Numbered from the stretch's first letter, positions 31,684 through 40,604 are shown. The stretch: DNA of 64,000 nt from Nocardioides exalbidus (GCF_900105585.1 NZ_FNRT01000002.1:1426001-1490000), one strand, 5' to 3'. Notes: generated by a model not told the origin, from the letters alone. Translations and numbers: made by a program.

Positions 31684-33140
31684 ACAAGCCGATCCGCGTC
31701 GTCTCGGTCTTCTGCCTGGTGCTCTTCATGGCGCTCCTGGTCAACGCGACCTACTTGATGTACGTCCGCTCCGACGACCTCTCCAAGGACCCGCGCAACC
31801 GCCGCATCATCACCGCGACGTTCTCCCGCGAGCGGGGCGCGATCCTCGTCGGCAAGGACGCCATCGCGCGCAGCGTGCCGTCGGACGACAAGTACAAGTT
31901 CCAGCGCGTCTACTCCCAGCCCTTCAAGTACGCCCCCATCACCGGCTACTTCTCCTGGTACGGCCAGACCGGCATCGAGCGCTCGCAGAACGCCGTCCTC
32001 GCCGGCGACGACTCGCGCCTGTTCGTCACCCGGCTCGTCGACATGCTCAGCAACGGCGACCCCAAGGGCGGCAACGTCCAGCTGACCGTCAACGCCGCCG
32101 CACAGGACGCCGCCTGGGAGGGCCTGGAGAACCTGCCGGGTGACGCGCAGGGCGCCGTGGTCGCGCTCGAGCCGACGACCGGCCGGGTGCTGGCGATGGC
32201 CTCGACCCCGACCTTCGACCCCAACAACTTCGCCTCCCACGACTTCACCGAGGTGAAGGACACCAGCGACCGGCTCAACGCCGACGACCGCGACCCGCTC
32301 ATCAACCGCGCCATCGGCACGACGCTGCCGCCCGGCTCGACGTTCAAGCTGGTCACCGCGGCGGCCGCGATCGAGTCCGGCAACTACGACGCCGACTCGA
32401 TGGTCCCGGGCGGCTACAAGTTCAAGCTGCCCCAGTCGACGACCGAGATCAGCAACCACGACGGCGGCAACTGCGGCGGCAACCGGATCACCATGACGCA
32501 GGCGATGGAGGTCTCCTGCAACGTCTCCTTCCTCAGCCTCGCCAACGAGCTCGGCACCGAGGCGATGGCCGACCAGGCCGAGGCGTTCGGCTTCAACTCG
32601 ACCTCGCTCGAGGACCTCGGCGGCCAGGCCAAGTCGCTCTACCCGCGTGACATGGACCCGCCGCAGACCGCGATGTCGGGCATCGGCCAGTCCAACGTCA
32701 CCGCGACGCCGCTGCAGATGGCGATGGTTGCGGCGGCGATCGCCAACGACGGCGACGTGATGCGCCCCTACATCGTCGACGAGGTGCGCGCGCCGAACCT
32801 GTCCGTCCTCGCCCGCACCGAGCCGCAGAGCATCAGCAAGGCGATCTCCAGCTCGACGGCGGGGGAGCTCACCAAGATGCTCGTCGCGACGGTCGAGGTG
32901 GGCACCGCCACGCCCGCGCAGATCCCCAACGTCGAGGTCGCCGGCAAGACCGGCACGGCCCAGTCCACGCCCGAGCGCCCGCCCTACGCCTGGTTCGTCT
33001 CCTTCGCCCCTGCCAACGACCCGAAGGTCGCCGTCGCGGTGCTCGTGCAGTCGAGCGACACCTCGCGCGACGAGATTGCCGGCGGCCGCCTCGGGGGCCC
33101 GATCGCCAAGGCGATCATGGAGGCGGTGATCAACCGATGA
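31680..33140 (+). CDS. pbpA: PbpA, class B penicillin-binding transpeptidase
   Basis: The 486-residue protein has one N-terminal transmembrane helix (~7-27), a short dimerisation region and a transpeptidase domain with STFK (in PPGSTFKLVTA, ~220), SCN (EVSCNVSFLS, ~280) and KTG (AGKTGTAQST, ~423). It cross-links the peptidoglycan made by the adjacent RodA. ATGA overlap with rodA and with the following kinase gene. Length and motif spacing match mycobacterial and streptomycete PbpA. Confidence 0.95.
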   Translation: MNKPIRVVSVFCLVLFMALLVNATYLMYVRSDDLSKDPRNRRIITATFSRERGAILVGKDAIARSVPSDDKYKFQRVYSQPFKYAPITGYFSWYGQTGIERSQNAVLAGDDSRLFVTRLVDMLSNGDPKGGNVQLTVNAAAQDAAWEGLENLPGDAQGAVVALEPTTGRVLAMASTPTFDPNNFASHDFTEVKDTSDRLNADDRDPLINRAIGTTLPPGSTFKLVTAAAAIESGNYDADSMVPGGYKFKLPQSTTEISNHDGGNCGGNRITMTQAMEVSCNVSFLSLANELGTEAMADQAEAFGFNSTSLEDLGGQAKSLYPRDMDPPQTAMSGIGQSNVTATPLQMAMVAAAIANDGDVMRPYIVDEVRAPNLSVLARTEPQSISKAISSSTAGELTKMLVATVEVGTATPAQIPNVEVAGKTGTAQSTPERPPYAWFVSFAPANDPKVAVAVLVQSSDTSRDEIAGGRLGGPIAKAIMEAVINR

Positions 33141-34615
33141 GCGTCCTCGGACCGGGGACGGCCGTCGACGACGGTCGTCGCTACGTCCTCGAGTCGCGCA
33201 TCGCCACCGGCGGCATGGGCGAGGTCTGGGCGGCCCGCGACACGCTCCTCGACCGCGCGGTCGCGGTGAAGGTGCTCAAGGCGGAGTACGCCGACGACCC
33301 GCTCTTCCGGACGCGCTTCGAGACCGAGGCCCAGCACGCCGCCGCGCTCCAGCACCCCGGCATCGCCTCCGTCTACGACTACGGCGACAGCGCGGTCGGC
33401 GACGGCTCGGGCACGCGTCGGCCGTTCCTCGTGATGGAGCTCGTCGACGGCCAGCCCCTGTCGAACCTGCTCCGGCCCGGCGCACCGCTCGACCCCGACG
33501 CCACCCGCGCGCTCCTCGCCCTGGCCGCCGACGCCCTGGGGGTCGCCCACGAGGCGGGCATCGTCCACCGCGACGTGAAGCCCGCCAACCTGCTCGTCAC
33601 GCCCGACCGGACGATCAAGGTCACCGACTTCGGCATCGCCCGCGCCGCCGACGGGATGGCGCTCACCGAGACCGGACAGGTCCTCGGCACCCCCGCCTAC
33701 ATCTCGCCCGAGCAGGCCGAGGGCGGCACCGCGACCGCCGCCTCCGACGTCTACTCCCTCGGCGTGGTCGCCTTCGAGTGCCTGGCCGGCGAGAAGCCGT
33801 TCGTCGCCGCGACACCGGTCGCCACCGCCATCGCGCACCTGCGCAACCCGGTGCCCGACCTGCCCGCCTCGGTGCCGGCCGACCTCGCCCGGGTCGTACG
33901 CCGTGCCCTGAGCAAGGCGCCCGAGGACCGCTACGCCGACGGGGCCGCGTTCGCCGCCGCCCTGCGGGACCCGAGTGCCACTCCTGCCGTCACCCCGGCC
34001 GCCCCCGTGGCCGGCGACGCCACCCAGGTCATCCCGACGATGGCGCCCGCCGTCGAGCCGGCTCCGGTCCCGGCACCGGTGGTCACCCCGGTCGCGACAC
34101 CGGCGGCGGCCCGGGCAGGCGACGACGGCACGCGAGGTCGTACGACGCCGTGGTCGGTCATCCTGGGCCTGGTGGCCGTGGTCGTCGCGGTGCTGCTCGT
34201 GGCGCTCTGGCTCGGCACCCGTGACTCGGGCTCCCCGTCGGACGAGACGCCGAGCCCGTCGCCCAGCCGGTCCGGGTCGCCGAGTGGGTCTCCGAGCGAC
34301 TCACCGTCCGACACGCCCTCTGAGTCTCCCAGCGACTCACCGTCGGAGACCCCGACCGAGACGCCGTCGCAGACTCCGACGGAGACGCCGACCGAGACTC
34401 CCACCGAGACGCCGACGGAGACCCCCACCGAGTCGCCGACGACTCCCACGGAGACCCCCACCCCGTCACCGACGGAGACCCCCACCCCGACGCCCACCGG
34501 GTCGCCGACCACCGACTCGCCCACCCCGAGCCCCGGCGCGACCCCGAGCAGCACCACGTCGCCCGCGGGCGACAGCACGACCATCACCAGCGATGGAGAG
34601 GACGACCAGGGATGA
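33137..34615 (+). CDS. pknA: PknA-like Ser/Thr kinase with a Thr/Pro-rich outer tail
   Basis: The 492-residue protein has a kinase domain at ~10-265: GGMGEVWAARD, VAVKVLKAEY, HRDVKPANLLV, TDFGIA, and SDVYSLGVVAFEC. A Pro/Ala linker, one transmembrane helix (~338-360) and an extracytoplasmic tail of about 115 residues follow. The tail is almost only Thr, Pro, Ser and Glu in short repeats and likely carries sugar. It lacks PASTA domains. It overlaps pbpA and pknB by 4 nt each and probably controls cell shape and division with PknB and PstP. Confidence 0.92.
   Translation: MSVLGPGTAVDDGRRYVLESRIATGGMGEVWAARDTLLDRAVAVKVLKAEYADDPLFRTRFETEAQHAAALQHPGIASVYDYGDSAVGDGSGTRRPFLVMELVDGQPLSNLLRPGAPLDPDATRALLALAADALGVAHEAGIVHRDVKPANLLVTPDRTIKVTDFGIARAADGMALTETGQVLGTPAYISPEQAEGGTATAASDVYSLGVVAFECLAGEKPFVAATPVATAIAHLRNPVPDLPASVPADLARVVRRALSKAPEDRYADGAAFAAALRDPSATPAVTPAAPVAGDATQVIPTMAPAVEPAPVPAPVVTPVATPAAARAGDDGTRGRTTPWSVILGLVAVVVAVLLVALWLGTRDSGSPSDETPSPSPSRSGSPSGSPSDSPSDTPSESPSDSPSETPTETPSQTPTETPTETPTETPTETPTESPTTPTETPTPSPTETPTPTPTGSPTTDSPTPSPGATPSSTTSPAGDSTTITSDGEDDQG
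34290..34560 (+). repeat. imperfect tandem repeat encoding Thr-Pro-Glu/Ser units
   Basis: Repeated 9-12-nt units of the type ACCGAGACGCCG encode TETPTETP-like and TPSPTETP-like stretches in the outer tail of the PknA-like kinase. Such tracts vary in copy number by slippage. Confidence 0.7.
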
Positions 34616-36447
34616 CGCAGGAGCCGACACTGATCGGCGGCCGCTACGAGCTCGGTGAGCTCCTCGGACGCGGCGGCATGGCCGAGGTCCGCAAGGGACG
34701 CGACCTGCGGCTGGGCCGTACCGTGGCCGTGAAGCGGCTGCGCACCGACCTGGCCAGCGACGCGACGTTCCAGGCCCGCTTCCGCCGCGAGGCCCAGTCG
34801 TCGGCCTCGCTCAACCACCCCGCGATCGTGTCGACCTACGACACCGGCGAGGAGATGGCGACCGACGGTTCGGGCGTCGCCCAGCCCTACATCGTCATGG
34901 AGTGCGTCGAGGGGCGCACCCTGCGCGACATCCTGCGCGAGGGCCGCAAGATCCTTCCCGAGCGCGCGCTCGAGATCACCGCGGGCGTGCTGTCGGCGCT
35001 CGACTACAGCCACCGCGCGGGGATCATCCACCGCGACATCAAGCCCGGCAACGTGATGCTCACGCCGTCGGGGGACGTGAAGGTGATGGACTTCGGCATC
35101 GCCCGGGCCATCTCGGACGCCTCCTCGACGATGACGCAGACGGCGGCGGTCGTCGGCACGGCGCAGTACCTCTCGCCCGAGCAGGCGCGCGGCGAGACCG
35201 TCGACTCGCGCTCCGACGTCTACTCCACCGGCTGCCTGCTCTACGAGCTCCTCACCGGCCGGCCGCCGTTCGTCGGCGACAGCCCCGTCGCCGTCGCCTA
35301 CCAGCACGTCCGCGAGCAGGCCGCGCCGCCGTCCGACCTCGACGACCAGCTCGACCCCGAGATCGACGCGATCGTGATGAAGTCGCTCGCCAAGCGCGTC
35401 GAGGACCGCTACCAGAGCGCCGCGGCGATGAAGGCCGACATCGAGCGCTACCTCGCGGGTCACCCGATCCAGGCACCCGCCGTCGTACCCCCTCCGGCGG
35501 AGACGCAATACGTCCCGCCCGTACCGCCGGTCGACGCCACCTCGGCGATGGCCGCCGCCGCCCCGCCGCCGCGCCAGGACGAGCCCTCGCGCAACCGCAC
35601 GGGGCTGTGGGTCCTCGTCGGCCTCCTCGTCGTCGCGGTGCTGGGCATCGGCGCCTACGTCCTCAACGGCGTCCTCTTCGACTCCGCGCCCACCCGCGAG
35701 GCGGTGCCCAACGTCGTCGGGCTCACCGAGCAGCAGGCCCGGCTCGCCATCGTCGACGCGGGCTTCGTCGTCGGCGACGTCTCTCGTGACAACTCCGAGA
35801 CCGTCGAGGCCGACCACGTCATCGACCAGGACCCCAACCGCGACACCTTCCAGGACCCGGGTGCCTCCATCGACTTCGTCGTCTCCAACGGCAAGCCGGA
35901 GGTCGAGGTGCCCTTCGTCGTGGGACAGCTGCGCAAGGAGGCGCGGGCGACCCTCGTCGCGGCTGGCCTCAAGGTGAGCTTCGAGGCCCAGGACTCCGAC
36001 GAGGCCCGGAACCAGGTGCTCAGCACCAACCCGGCGCCGGGCACGTCCGTGGCCGACGGCACCACCATCACCGTCGTCTACTCCAACGGGCCGGTGAAGG
36101 TCCCCGACGTGCGCGGGATGGACCAGCGCGACGCCGAGCGGGCGATCCGCGAGGCCGGCTTCGTCGCCGACATCCGGACCGACCCGACGTCCGTCGAGCC
36201 CAAGGGCACGGTCGTCGACCAGATCCCGATCGGCGGCACGCTCGACCAGGGCAGCACCGTGACGATCTTCGTCTCGGCCTACGAGGAGCCGGTCACCCCG
36301 GAACCGACGGACCCGACCACGGACCCGACGACCGAACCGCCGACGACCCCGACGGACCCGACGACGAGCCCGACCGACCCGACGGAGTCGCCGACCCCGC
36401 GGGTGGAGGTGCCGCCGGCTACTCCGGCATCGGCGTCGCGTAGGTGA
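34612..36447 (+). CDS. pknB: PknB, Ser/Thr kinase with three PASTA domains
   Basis: The 611-residue protein has a kinase domain at ~10-275 (GRGGMAEVRKGRD, VAVKRL, HRDIKPGNVML, MDFGIA, SDVYSTGCLLYELL). It continues with a juxtamembrane stretch, one transmembrane helix (~328-350), then three PASTA domains (starting near AVPNVVGLTEQQ, VEVPFVVGQLRK and VPDVRGMDQRD) that bind muropeptides or lipid II. A Thr/Pro-rich tail ends the protein. It has three PASTA units rather than the four typical of mycobacterial PknB. Its last 29 nt overlap the end of the convergent DUF881 gene. Confidence 0.94.
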   Translation: MTQEPTLIGGRYELGELLGRGGMAEVRKGRDLRLGRTVAVKRLRTDLASDATFQARFRREAQSSASLNHPAIVSTYDTGEEMATDGSGVAQPYIVMECVEGRTLRDILREGRKILPERALEITAGVLSALDYSHRAGIIHRDIKPGNVMLTPSGDVKVMDFGIARAISDASSTMTQTAAVVGTAQYLSPEQARGETVDSRSDVYSTGCLLYELLTGRPPFVGDSPVAVAYQHVREQAAPPSDLDDQLDPEIDAIVMKSLAKRVEDRYQSAAAMKADIERYLAGHPIQAPAVVPPPAETQYVPPVPPVDATSAMAAAAPPPRQDEPSRNRTGLWVLVGLLVVAVLGIGAYVLNGVLFDSAPTREAVPNVVGLTEQQARLAIVDAGFVVGDVSRDNSETVEADHVIDQDPNRDTFQDPGASIDFVVSNGKPEVEVPFVVGQLRKEARATLVAAGLKVSFEAQDSDEARNQVLSTNPAPGTSVADGTTITVVYSNGPVKVPDVRGMDQRDAERAIREAGFVADIRTDPTSVEPKGTVVDQIPIGGTLDQGSTVTIFVSAYEEPVTPEPTDPTTDPTTEPPTTPTDPTTSPTDPTESPTPRVEVPPATPASASRR

Positions 36448-37171
36448 GGTCGAGGAGCCCGGTGTAGGCCGGTGCGGTGGCCGACGCGAGCTCGGTCATG
36501 TCCCACGAGACGCCACCGCCCGGGACGTCGGTGTAGTCGCGGTAGGACGCGAGGATCGGGTCGATCGAGAGCTCGGCCTCGAGCGCCGCGGGGTCACCGA
36601 TGCCGACGATGACGTAGGGCGGTGAGTAGGGCAGCCCGTGGAGCGTGACCTGGTTGCCCTCGCACTTGATGCCGGTCGTCGAGATCAGCCGCTGGCCCTG
36701 GATCGTGATCGCGGTGGCGCCGGCGTTCCACATCGCGTTGGCGACGGCCTGGATGTCCTGCTGGTGCACGACGAGGTCGTTGGGATCCTCCTCGTAGGCC
36801 AGGCGCGCCTCGAGCGGGGCGTCGTCGAGGGTCACCTGCACCGCGGCCCCGGTCTTCTCCGTGAGCCCGGCCGGGTCGGCGAGCTCGGCGACCTTGCGCT
36901 GCGCACGGCCGACCGAGCGGTCGCCCAGCTCGGTGCTGAGCGAGTCGACCTCCGCGTTGAGGGCCGCCGCCTGGGCGGTCAGGTCGCCCGCCTCGTCGCG
37001 CTCGGCGCGGACCACGGAGGCCAGGTCGGTGAGCCGGCCACCGCGGAGGTCGAGGCCGTCGCTCTGCTCCGCGCTGACCGCGAAGAGGGCTCCGCTCAGC
37101 AGCACGACCACCGGCGTGGCCACCCGCCAGACCCGGCGACGCCCGGGGGACGAGTGGGACGGCGAGGGCAT
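36419..37171 (-). CDS. DUF881 family protein
   Basis: The 250-residue protein has an N-terminal transmembrane helix (~17-37), a coiled-coil segment (LASVVRAERDEAGDLTAQA; ~48-100) and the DUF881 domain with LVVHQQDIQAVANAMWNAGA, AITIQGQRLI and YVIVGIGDPAALEAEL. DUF881 genes commonly lie near crgA and the division cluster in actinobacteria; the function is unknown, probably envelope-related. The ATG at 37171 was chosen; upstream GTG codons are possible. It is divergent from crgA. Confidence 0.9.
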   Translation of the reverse strand: MPSPSHSSPGRRRVWRVATPVVVLLSGALFAVSAEQSDGLDLRGGRLTDLASVVRAERDEAGDLTAQAAALNAEVDSLSTELGDRSVGRAQRKVAELADPAGLTEKTGAAVQVTLDDAPLEARLAYEEDPNDLVVHQQDIQAVANAMWNAGATAITIQGQRLISTTGIKCEGNQVTLHGLPYSPPYVIVGIGDPAALEAELSIDPILASYRDYTDVPGGGVSWDMTELASATAPAYTGLLDLTYATPMPE

Positions 37172-37249
37172 GGCGACTACGCTAACCCCCGTTGGGCGGC
37201 GTACGCCCTCGAACTCTCGCCGAACTCCCGCCGAGCCACAGGAGCAGCA

Positions 37250-37702
37250 GTGTCGAAGTCCAAGACGATCATCGCCGAGGAGAAGAGCAGCCTCTTCTCC
37301 GTGAGGTTCCTGGTCGCCCTGCTGCTGATCATCGCCGGCATCGCCTACATCGCCTGGTACTACGTCGGCCCGCGCGGCAACCCGCTGGCCTTCCCGCCCG
37401 TCGAGGGCACCCCGAAGGCGGTCGCCGACCTCGGTCGCTGGAACTACCTCATCGGCTTCGGCGTGCTGATGCTCGGCCTGATGGTCTCCGCCCACCCCTC
37501 GACCCCGCTCGGTCGCGGCCGCGGCGTCGTCGTCGGCATGCTCGGCTGCTTCCTGATCGGCCTGATCTGGATCTGCACCTTCTACATCTTCTCCGACGAC
37601 CTCTCCGGGCTGTGGGTCATCAACGACCTCGGCCAGTGGAACCTCGTCGTCGGCATCGCGTTCATGGCGGTCGGGTTCAGCTTCGCCACCAAGTGGGAGT
37701 AG
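37250..37702 (+). CDS. crgA: tandemly duplicated CrgA-like cell division protein
   Basis: The 150-residue membrane protein contains two CrgA-like units. The first (~17-82) ends with the family hallmark DLGRWNYLIGFGVLMLGLMV. The second (~83-150) ends DLGQWNLVVGIAFMAVGFSF, TKWE. Ordinary CrgA is 80-95 residues with two helices; here four helices are predicted. CrgA helps place or stabilise the septum by contacting FtsZ, FtsQ and PBPs. GTG start with GGAG 6 nt upstream. It lies at the usual place beside DUF881, the rhomboid protease and ppiA. Confidence 0.88.
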   Translation: MSKSKTIIAEEKSSLFSVRFLVALLLIIAGIAYIAWYYVGPRGNPLAFPPVEGTPKAVADLGRWNYLIGFGVLMLGLMVSAHPSTPLGRGRGVVVGMLGCFLIGLIWICTFYIFSDDLSGLWVINDLGQWNLVVGIAFMAVGFSFATKWE

Positions 37703-37758
37703 GTTTCTCCCGCGGCTGCTGAGCGGCCGCTGCTCGTCCAGCAGAATCCATTCGTCGC

Positions 37759-37818
37759 CTCGAGCGGTGAGTGAGGCGCCTTCCTGGGGAAGGGGAGGCG
37801 TCTCTCTCACCGCTCGAG
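37759..37818. repeat. inverted repeat of the GAGCGGTGAG family, likely also a terminator
   Basis: CTCGAGCGGTGAG (37759-37771) and its exact complement (37806-37818) flank a GC-rich spacer that can pair further. The same 13-mer occurs at 40649-40661. It lies between convergent crgA and the rhomboid gene. Confidence 0.6.
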
Positions 37819-37855
37819 TCGATTTCGGGGTCGGCTGGGCTCTCGCTCTCCACAC

Positions 37856-37923
37856 TGGGGATAACTCCTGTGGAGAATTACACGCGTGTAGTTATCCACA
37901 GCTGTGTGCACACCTGTGGGAAA
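37856..37923. promoter_or_regulatory. symmetric DnaA-box cluster away from oriC
   Basis: A perfect TTATCCACA at 37892-37900 (plus) faces near-boxes on the minus strand at 37856-37864 (TTATCCCCA) and 37869-37877 (TTCTCCACA). The perfect palindrome TACACGCGTGTA (37879-37890) lies between them, and TTTCCCACA follows at 37915-37923. GGATAACT and AGTTATCC form an outer inverted repeat. Confidence 0.55.
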
Positions 37924-38055
37924 TGAGGGGTCCCCCGGGCACGCCGGATCCGTCATCCGGAGGCGCACCGATCGGTGCGGGTCCGGATGACGGATCGCGT
38001 CAGCTGGCAGCGGTCAGCGGGACGGCGTACGCCGCCGGCGCGGGCGCGGTCGGGG

Positions 38056-39015
38056 CTAGGACAGCGCGGCGATGCGCGCCGCGATCAGCGCGACGAGCAC
38101 GAGGAGGAAGCCGCCGAGGCCGAGGGCCTGGACCAGCGTGCGACGCGTGCGCGGGGCGTAGGCGATGATCGCCGCCACGACGGCGCCGCCGACGATGCCG
38201 CCGAGGTGTCCCTGCCACGAGATGTTGGGGATGGCGAAGGTGATGAACAGGTTGACGGCGAGGAGCGTCGCGATGCTGCGCAGGTCGGCGCGGACCTTGT
38301 GGGCGATCACGGCGTAGGCGCCGAAGAGGCCGTAGATCGCGCCGGACGCGCCGAGCGTCAGCCCGCCCGAGCCCGAGAGCCACAGCACGGCGACCGAGCC
38401 GGCCAGGCCGGAGAGGAGGTAGAGGGCGAGGAACCGGGTCCGGCCCAGGACGGCCTCGAGCTGCGGGCCGAGGAACCACAGCGCCAGCATGTTGCTGGCG
38501 ATGTGCCAGATCTCGACGTGCAGGAACTGGCTGGTGATCAGCTGCCACACGGCGCCGTCGGCCACGCCCGGCACCCAGTGCCCGTCGCCGCCGGTGCCGA
38601 GCGTGCACAGGCGCTCGCCGATCGCGGTCGGGTAGTAGCCGCTGCTCGACAGCGACTCGCAGGTCCCCTTCGGCACCAGCGCGAGCCGCGCGATCAGGTC
38701 GCTGTTCTTCCAGCCGGTCGCGATCACCGCGAGCCAGACGACGGCGTTGATGCCGATCAGCACGAGGCTGGTCAGGCGCGGGTCGGCGCTGCGCTCGCCG
38801 CCGTACATCGCACGGTTCTGGCGCGACGTCCTCGCGGCCTCCTTGACGCAGTCGGGGCACTGGAAGCCCACGGCGGCGTCACGCATGCAGTCGGGACAGA
38901 TCGGCTTGTCGCAGCGCTGGCAGCGGATCCAGGTCTCACGACCGGGGTGCCGGTAGCAGGTGGGCACCCCGGTCGCGGTCCCGTCAGCGGGGGCCCCGTC
39001 GGGCGGCTGGCTCAT
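38056..39015 (-). CDS. rhomboid-family intramembrane serine protease with zinc-finger N-terminus
   Basis: The 319-residue protein starts with a cysteine-rich domain (CYRHPGRETWIRCQRCDKPICPDC, then FQCPDCV; ~20-57) of the B-box/zinc-ribbon type. The rhomboid core of about six helices follows, with the catalytic Ser in LGASGAIYG (~223) and His in WQGHLGG (~270). The preceding HIASNMLALWFLG matches the family HxxxN motif. Rhomboids cut transmembrane helices in the membrane; the substrate is unknown. It lies 33 nt after ppiA on the same strand. Confidence 0.92.
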   Translation of the reverse strand: MSQPPDGAPADGTATGVPTCYRHPGRETWIRCQRCDKPICPDCMRDAAVGFQCPDCVKEAARTSRQNRAMYGGERSADPRLTSLVLIGINAVVWLAVIATGWKNSDLIARLALVPKGTCESLSSSGYYPTAIGERLCTLGTGGDGHWVPGVADGAVWQLITSQFLHVEIWHIASNMLALWFLGPQLEAVLGRTRFLALYLLSGLAGSVAVLWLSGSGGLTLGASGAIYGLFGAYAVIAHKVRADLRSIATLLAVNLFITFAIPNISWQGHLGGIVGGAVVAAIIAYAPRTRRTLVQALGLGGFLLVLVALIAARIAALS

Positions 39016-39048
39016 GACTGGTGTGTGGTGCGTCGGGTCAGTGCAGGG

Positions 39049-39561
39049 TCACTGCTCGATCGTGACGGACTCGATCACGACCGGGTCGGCCGGCCGGTCC
39101 ATCGCGCCGGTCGCGGTGGTGGCGATGGCGTCGACGACGTCGCGGCTGGCCTGGTCGGCCACCTCGCCGAAGATCGTGTGCTTGCGGTTGAGCCACGGGG
39201 TGGCGGCGACGGTGATGAAGAACTGCGAGCCGTTGGTGCCCGGGCCTGCGTTGGCCATCGCGAGGAGGTAGGGCTTGTCGAAGACGAGCTCGGGGTGGAT
39301 CTCGTCCTTGAAGGTGTAGCCCGGGCCGCCGGTGCCGGTGCCGAGCGGGCAGCCGCCCTGGATCATGAAGCCGTCGATGACGCGGTGGAAGCCGAGGCCG
39401 TCGTAGTACTTCTCGCCCGAGCGGCCGGCGTCGTCGCGGTAGTCCTTGGTGCCCTCGGCGAGGCCGACGAAGTTGTCGACGGTCTCGGGAGCGTGGTTCG
39501 GGAAGAGGTTCACGACGATGTCGCCGCGGTTGGTCTTGAAGGTCGCCTTGGGGTCGGCCAT
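39049..39561 (-). CDS. ppiA: cyclophilin-type peptidyl-prolyl isomerase
   Basis: The 170-residue protein has the cyclophilin core: GDIVVNLFPNHAPETVDNFV, FHRVIDGFMIQGG (catalytic Arg), MANAGPGTNGSQFFIT and FGEV. There is no signal peptide, so it is a cytosolic PpiA. ATG at 39561 gives the normal length; the longer frame adds 23 residues without support. Position beside the rhomboid and crgA genes is conserved in actinobacteria. Confidence 0.94.
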   Translation of the reverse strand: MADPKATFKTNRGDIVVNLFPNHAPETVDNFVGLAEGTKDYRDDAGRSGEKYYDGLGFHRVIDGFMIQGGCPLGTGTGGPGYTFKDEIHPELVFDKPYLLAMANAGPGTNGSQFFITVAATPWLNRKHTIFGEVADQASRDVVDAIATTATGAMDRPADPVVIESVTIEQ

Positions 39562-39746
39562 GGGAGTGTGCCTCTCGGTGGTGCTCGCAGTGACGAGCTC
39601 AGTGATCTCTGTGCGCCTCGATCCTGCCACGCGGCGCCCACGCGGGACGTACCACCATCCCCACCTCGCCCCACCACCCGGACGGGGCTGGTCGCCTCAG
39701 GGTGCGCGTGGTGAGATGGAGCAACACCTGACAGAGGAGGACCCGT

Positions 39747-40511
39747 ATGCCCTTCGGCCGCAAGAAGTCCCTCACGGACCGGGCGCATGACTACGTCGAC
39801 CAGATCGCGGACCAGTTCACCGACAAGGTCCTGCCCCAGCTCGAGCACGCGTGGGAGCAGGCCGCGGACAAGGCGGGGCCCGTGATCTCCGACGCGCGCG
39901 ACAAGGCCGCGCCCCTGGTCGAGGAGGCGCGCACCCGGGCGACCGAGGCGGCGTCGGCCGGTGCCGCGACCGCCGCCGAGAAGGCCGCCGAGGCCCGTGA
40001 CAAGGCCGCGCCGCTCCTCGCCGAGTACCGCTCCACCGCCGCCGAGCGGGCGTCCGCCGTGGCGTCGACCGCTGCGACCGTGGCTGCCGAGCGTGCGGCC
40101 GAGGGTCGCGACCTGGCGACCGCCAAGGTCAACGAGCTGCGCGGCATCGAGCCCGAGCCCAAGGGCGGCAAGCTGAAGAAGTTCCTGCTGGTGGGCGCGC
40201 TGCTGGCCATCGGCGGGGCGGTCTTCAGCAAGCTCCGGGCCAAGCAGGACGACGCGTGGCAGTCGACCTACGTCCCGCCGGCCCCGCCCGCGCCCAAGCC
40301 CGCGACCCCGCCGTCCCCCGCTGCCCCGGCCACGGGTGCCGCGCCCACGGCTGACGACGTCGTCACCGCGGACCCGCCGGCCGTCGACGACGCCGGTGGC
40401 GGAGCCCCCGGCGAGGCGATCAGCGACTCGGTCGAGGAGGCCCACGAGGCCACCACGCCCGACGAGCCGGCCGAGGTCATCGACATCGACGACGTGCCGC
40501 AGAAGAAGTAG
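39747..40511 (+). CDS. Ala-rich coiled-coil membrane protein (DUF5324-like)
   Basis: The 254-residue protein has a long amphipathic helical part of Ala/Glu/Arg repeats (residues ~10-135, with DKAAPLVEEAR and DKAAPLLAEYR-type units). One transmembrane helix follows (~148-165, KKFLLVGALLAIGGAVFSKL), then a Pro/Ala-rich tail ending in an acidic segment. It resembles actinobacterial DUF5324-type proteins of unknown function. GAGGAGG precedes ATG. A long hairpin follows its stop. Confidence 0.72.
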   Translation: MPFGRKKSLTDRAHDYVDQIADQFTDKVLPQLEHAWEQAADKAGPVISDARDKAAPLVEEARTRATEAASAGAATAAEKAAEARDKAAPLLAEYRSTAAERASAVASTAATVAAERAAEGRDLATAKVNELRGIEPEPKGGKLKKFLLVGALLAIGGAVFSKLRAKQDDAWQSTYVPPAPPAPKPATPPSPAAPATGAAPTADDVVTADPPAVDDAGGGAPGEAISDSVEEAHEATTPDEPAEVIDIDDVPQKK

Positions 40512-40521
40512 GGCCAGACCC

Positions 40522-40577
40522 CTGGCGGTGTCCCAGCCACATTCCGTACGGCGCGAATGTGGCTGGGGCACCGCCAG
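40522..40577. terminator. long bidirectional hairpin terminator
   Basis: Arms 40522-40544 and 40555-40577 pair over 23 nt with one mismatch (starting CTGGCGGTG) around a 10-nt loop, between convergent genes. The inner part (AGCCACATTC) also resembles the next repeat. Confidence 0.75.
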
Positions 40578-40604
40578 AGTCATGTCTCGGGCGCGTCGGC
40601 TGCC

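Larger units (their letters stand above)
37703..38055. other. 353-bp intergenic region with a palindrome and a DnaA-box cluster
   Basis: No gene is seen. It holds a long inverted repeat (37759-37818) near the end of crgA, then a dense set of DnaA-box-like 9-mers with a central palindrome (37856-37923), and direct repeats of GTCCGGATGACGGATC-like words around 37965-37995. Confidence 0.6.
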
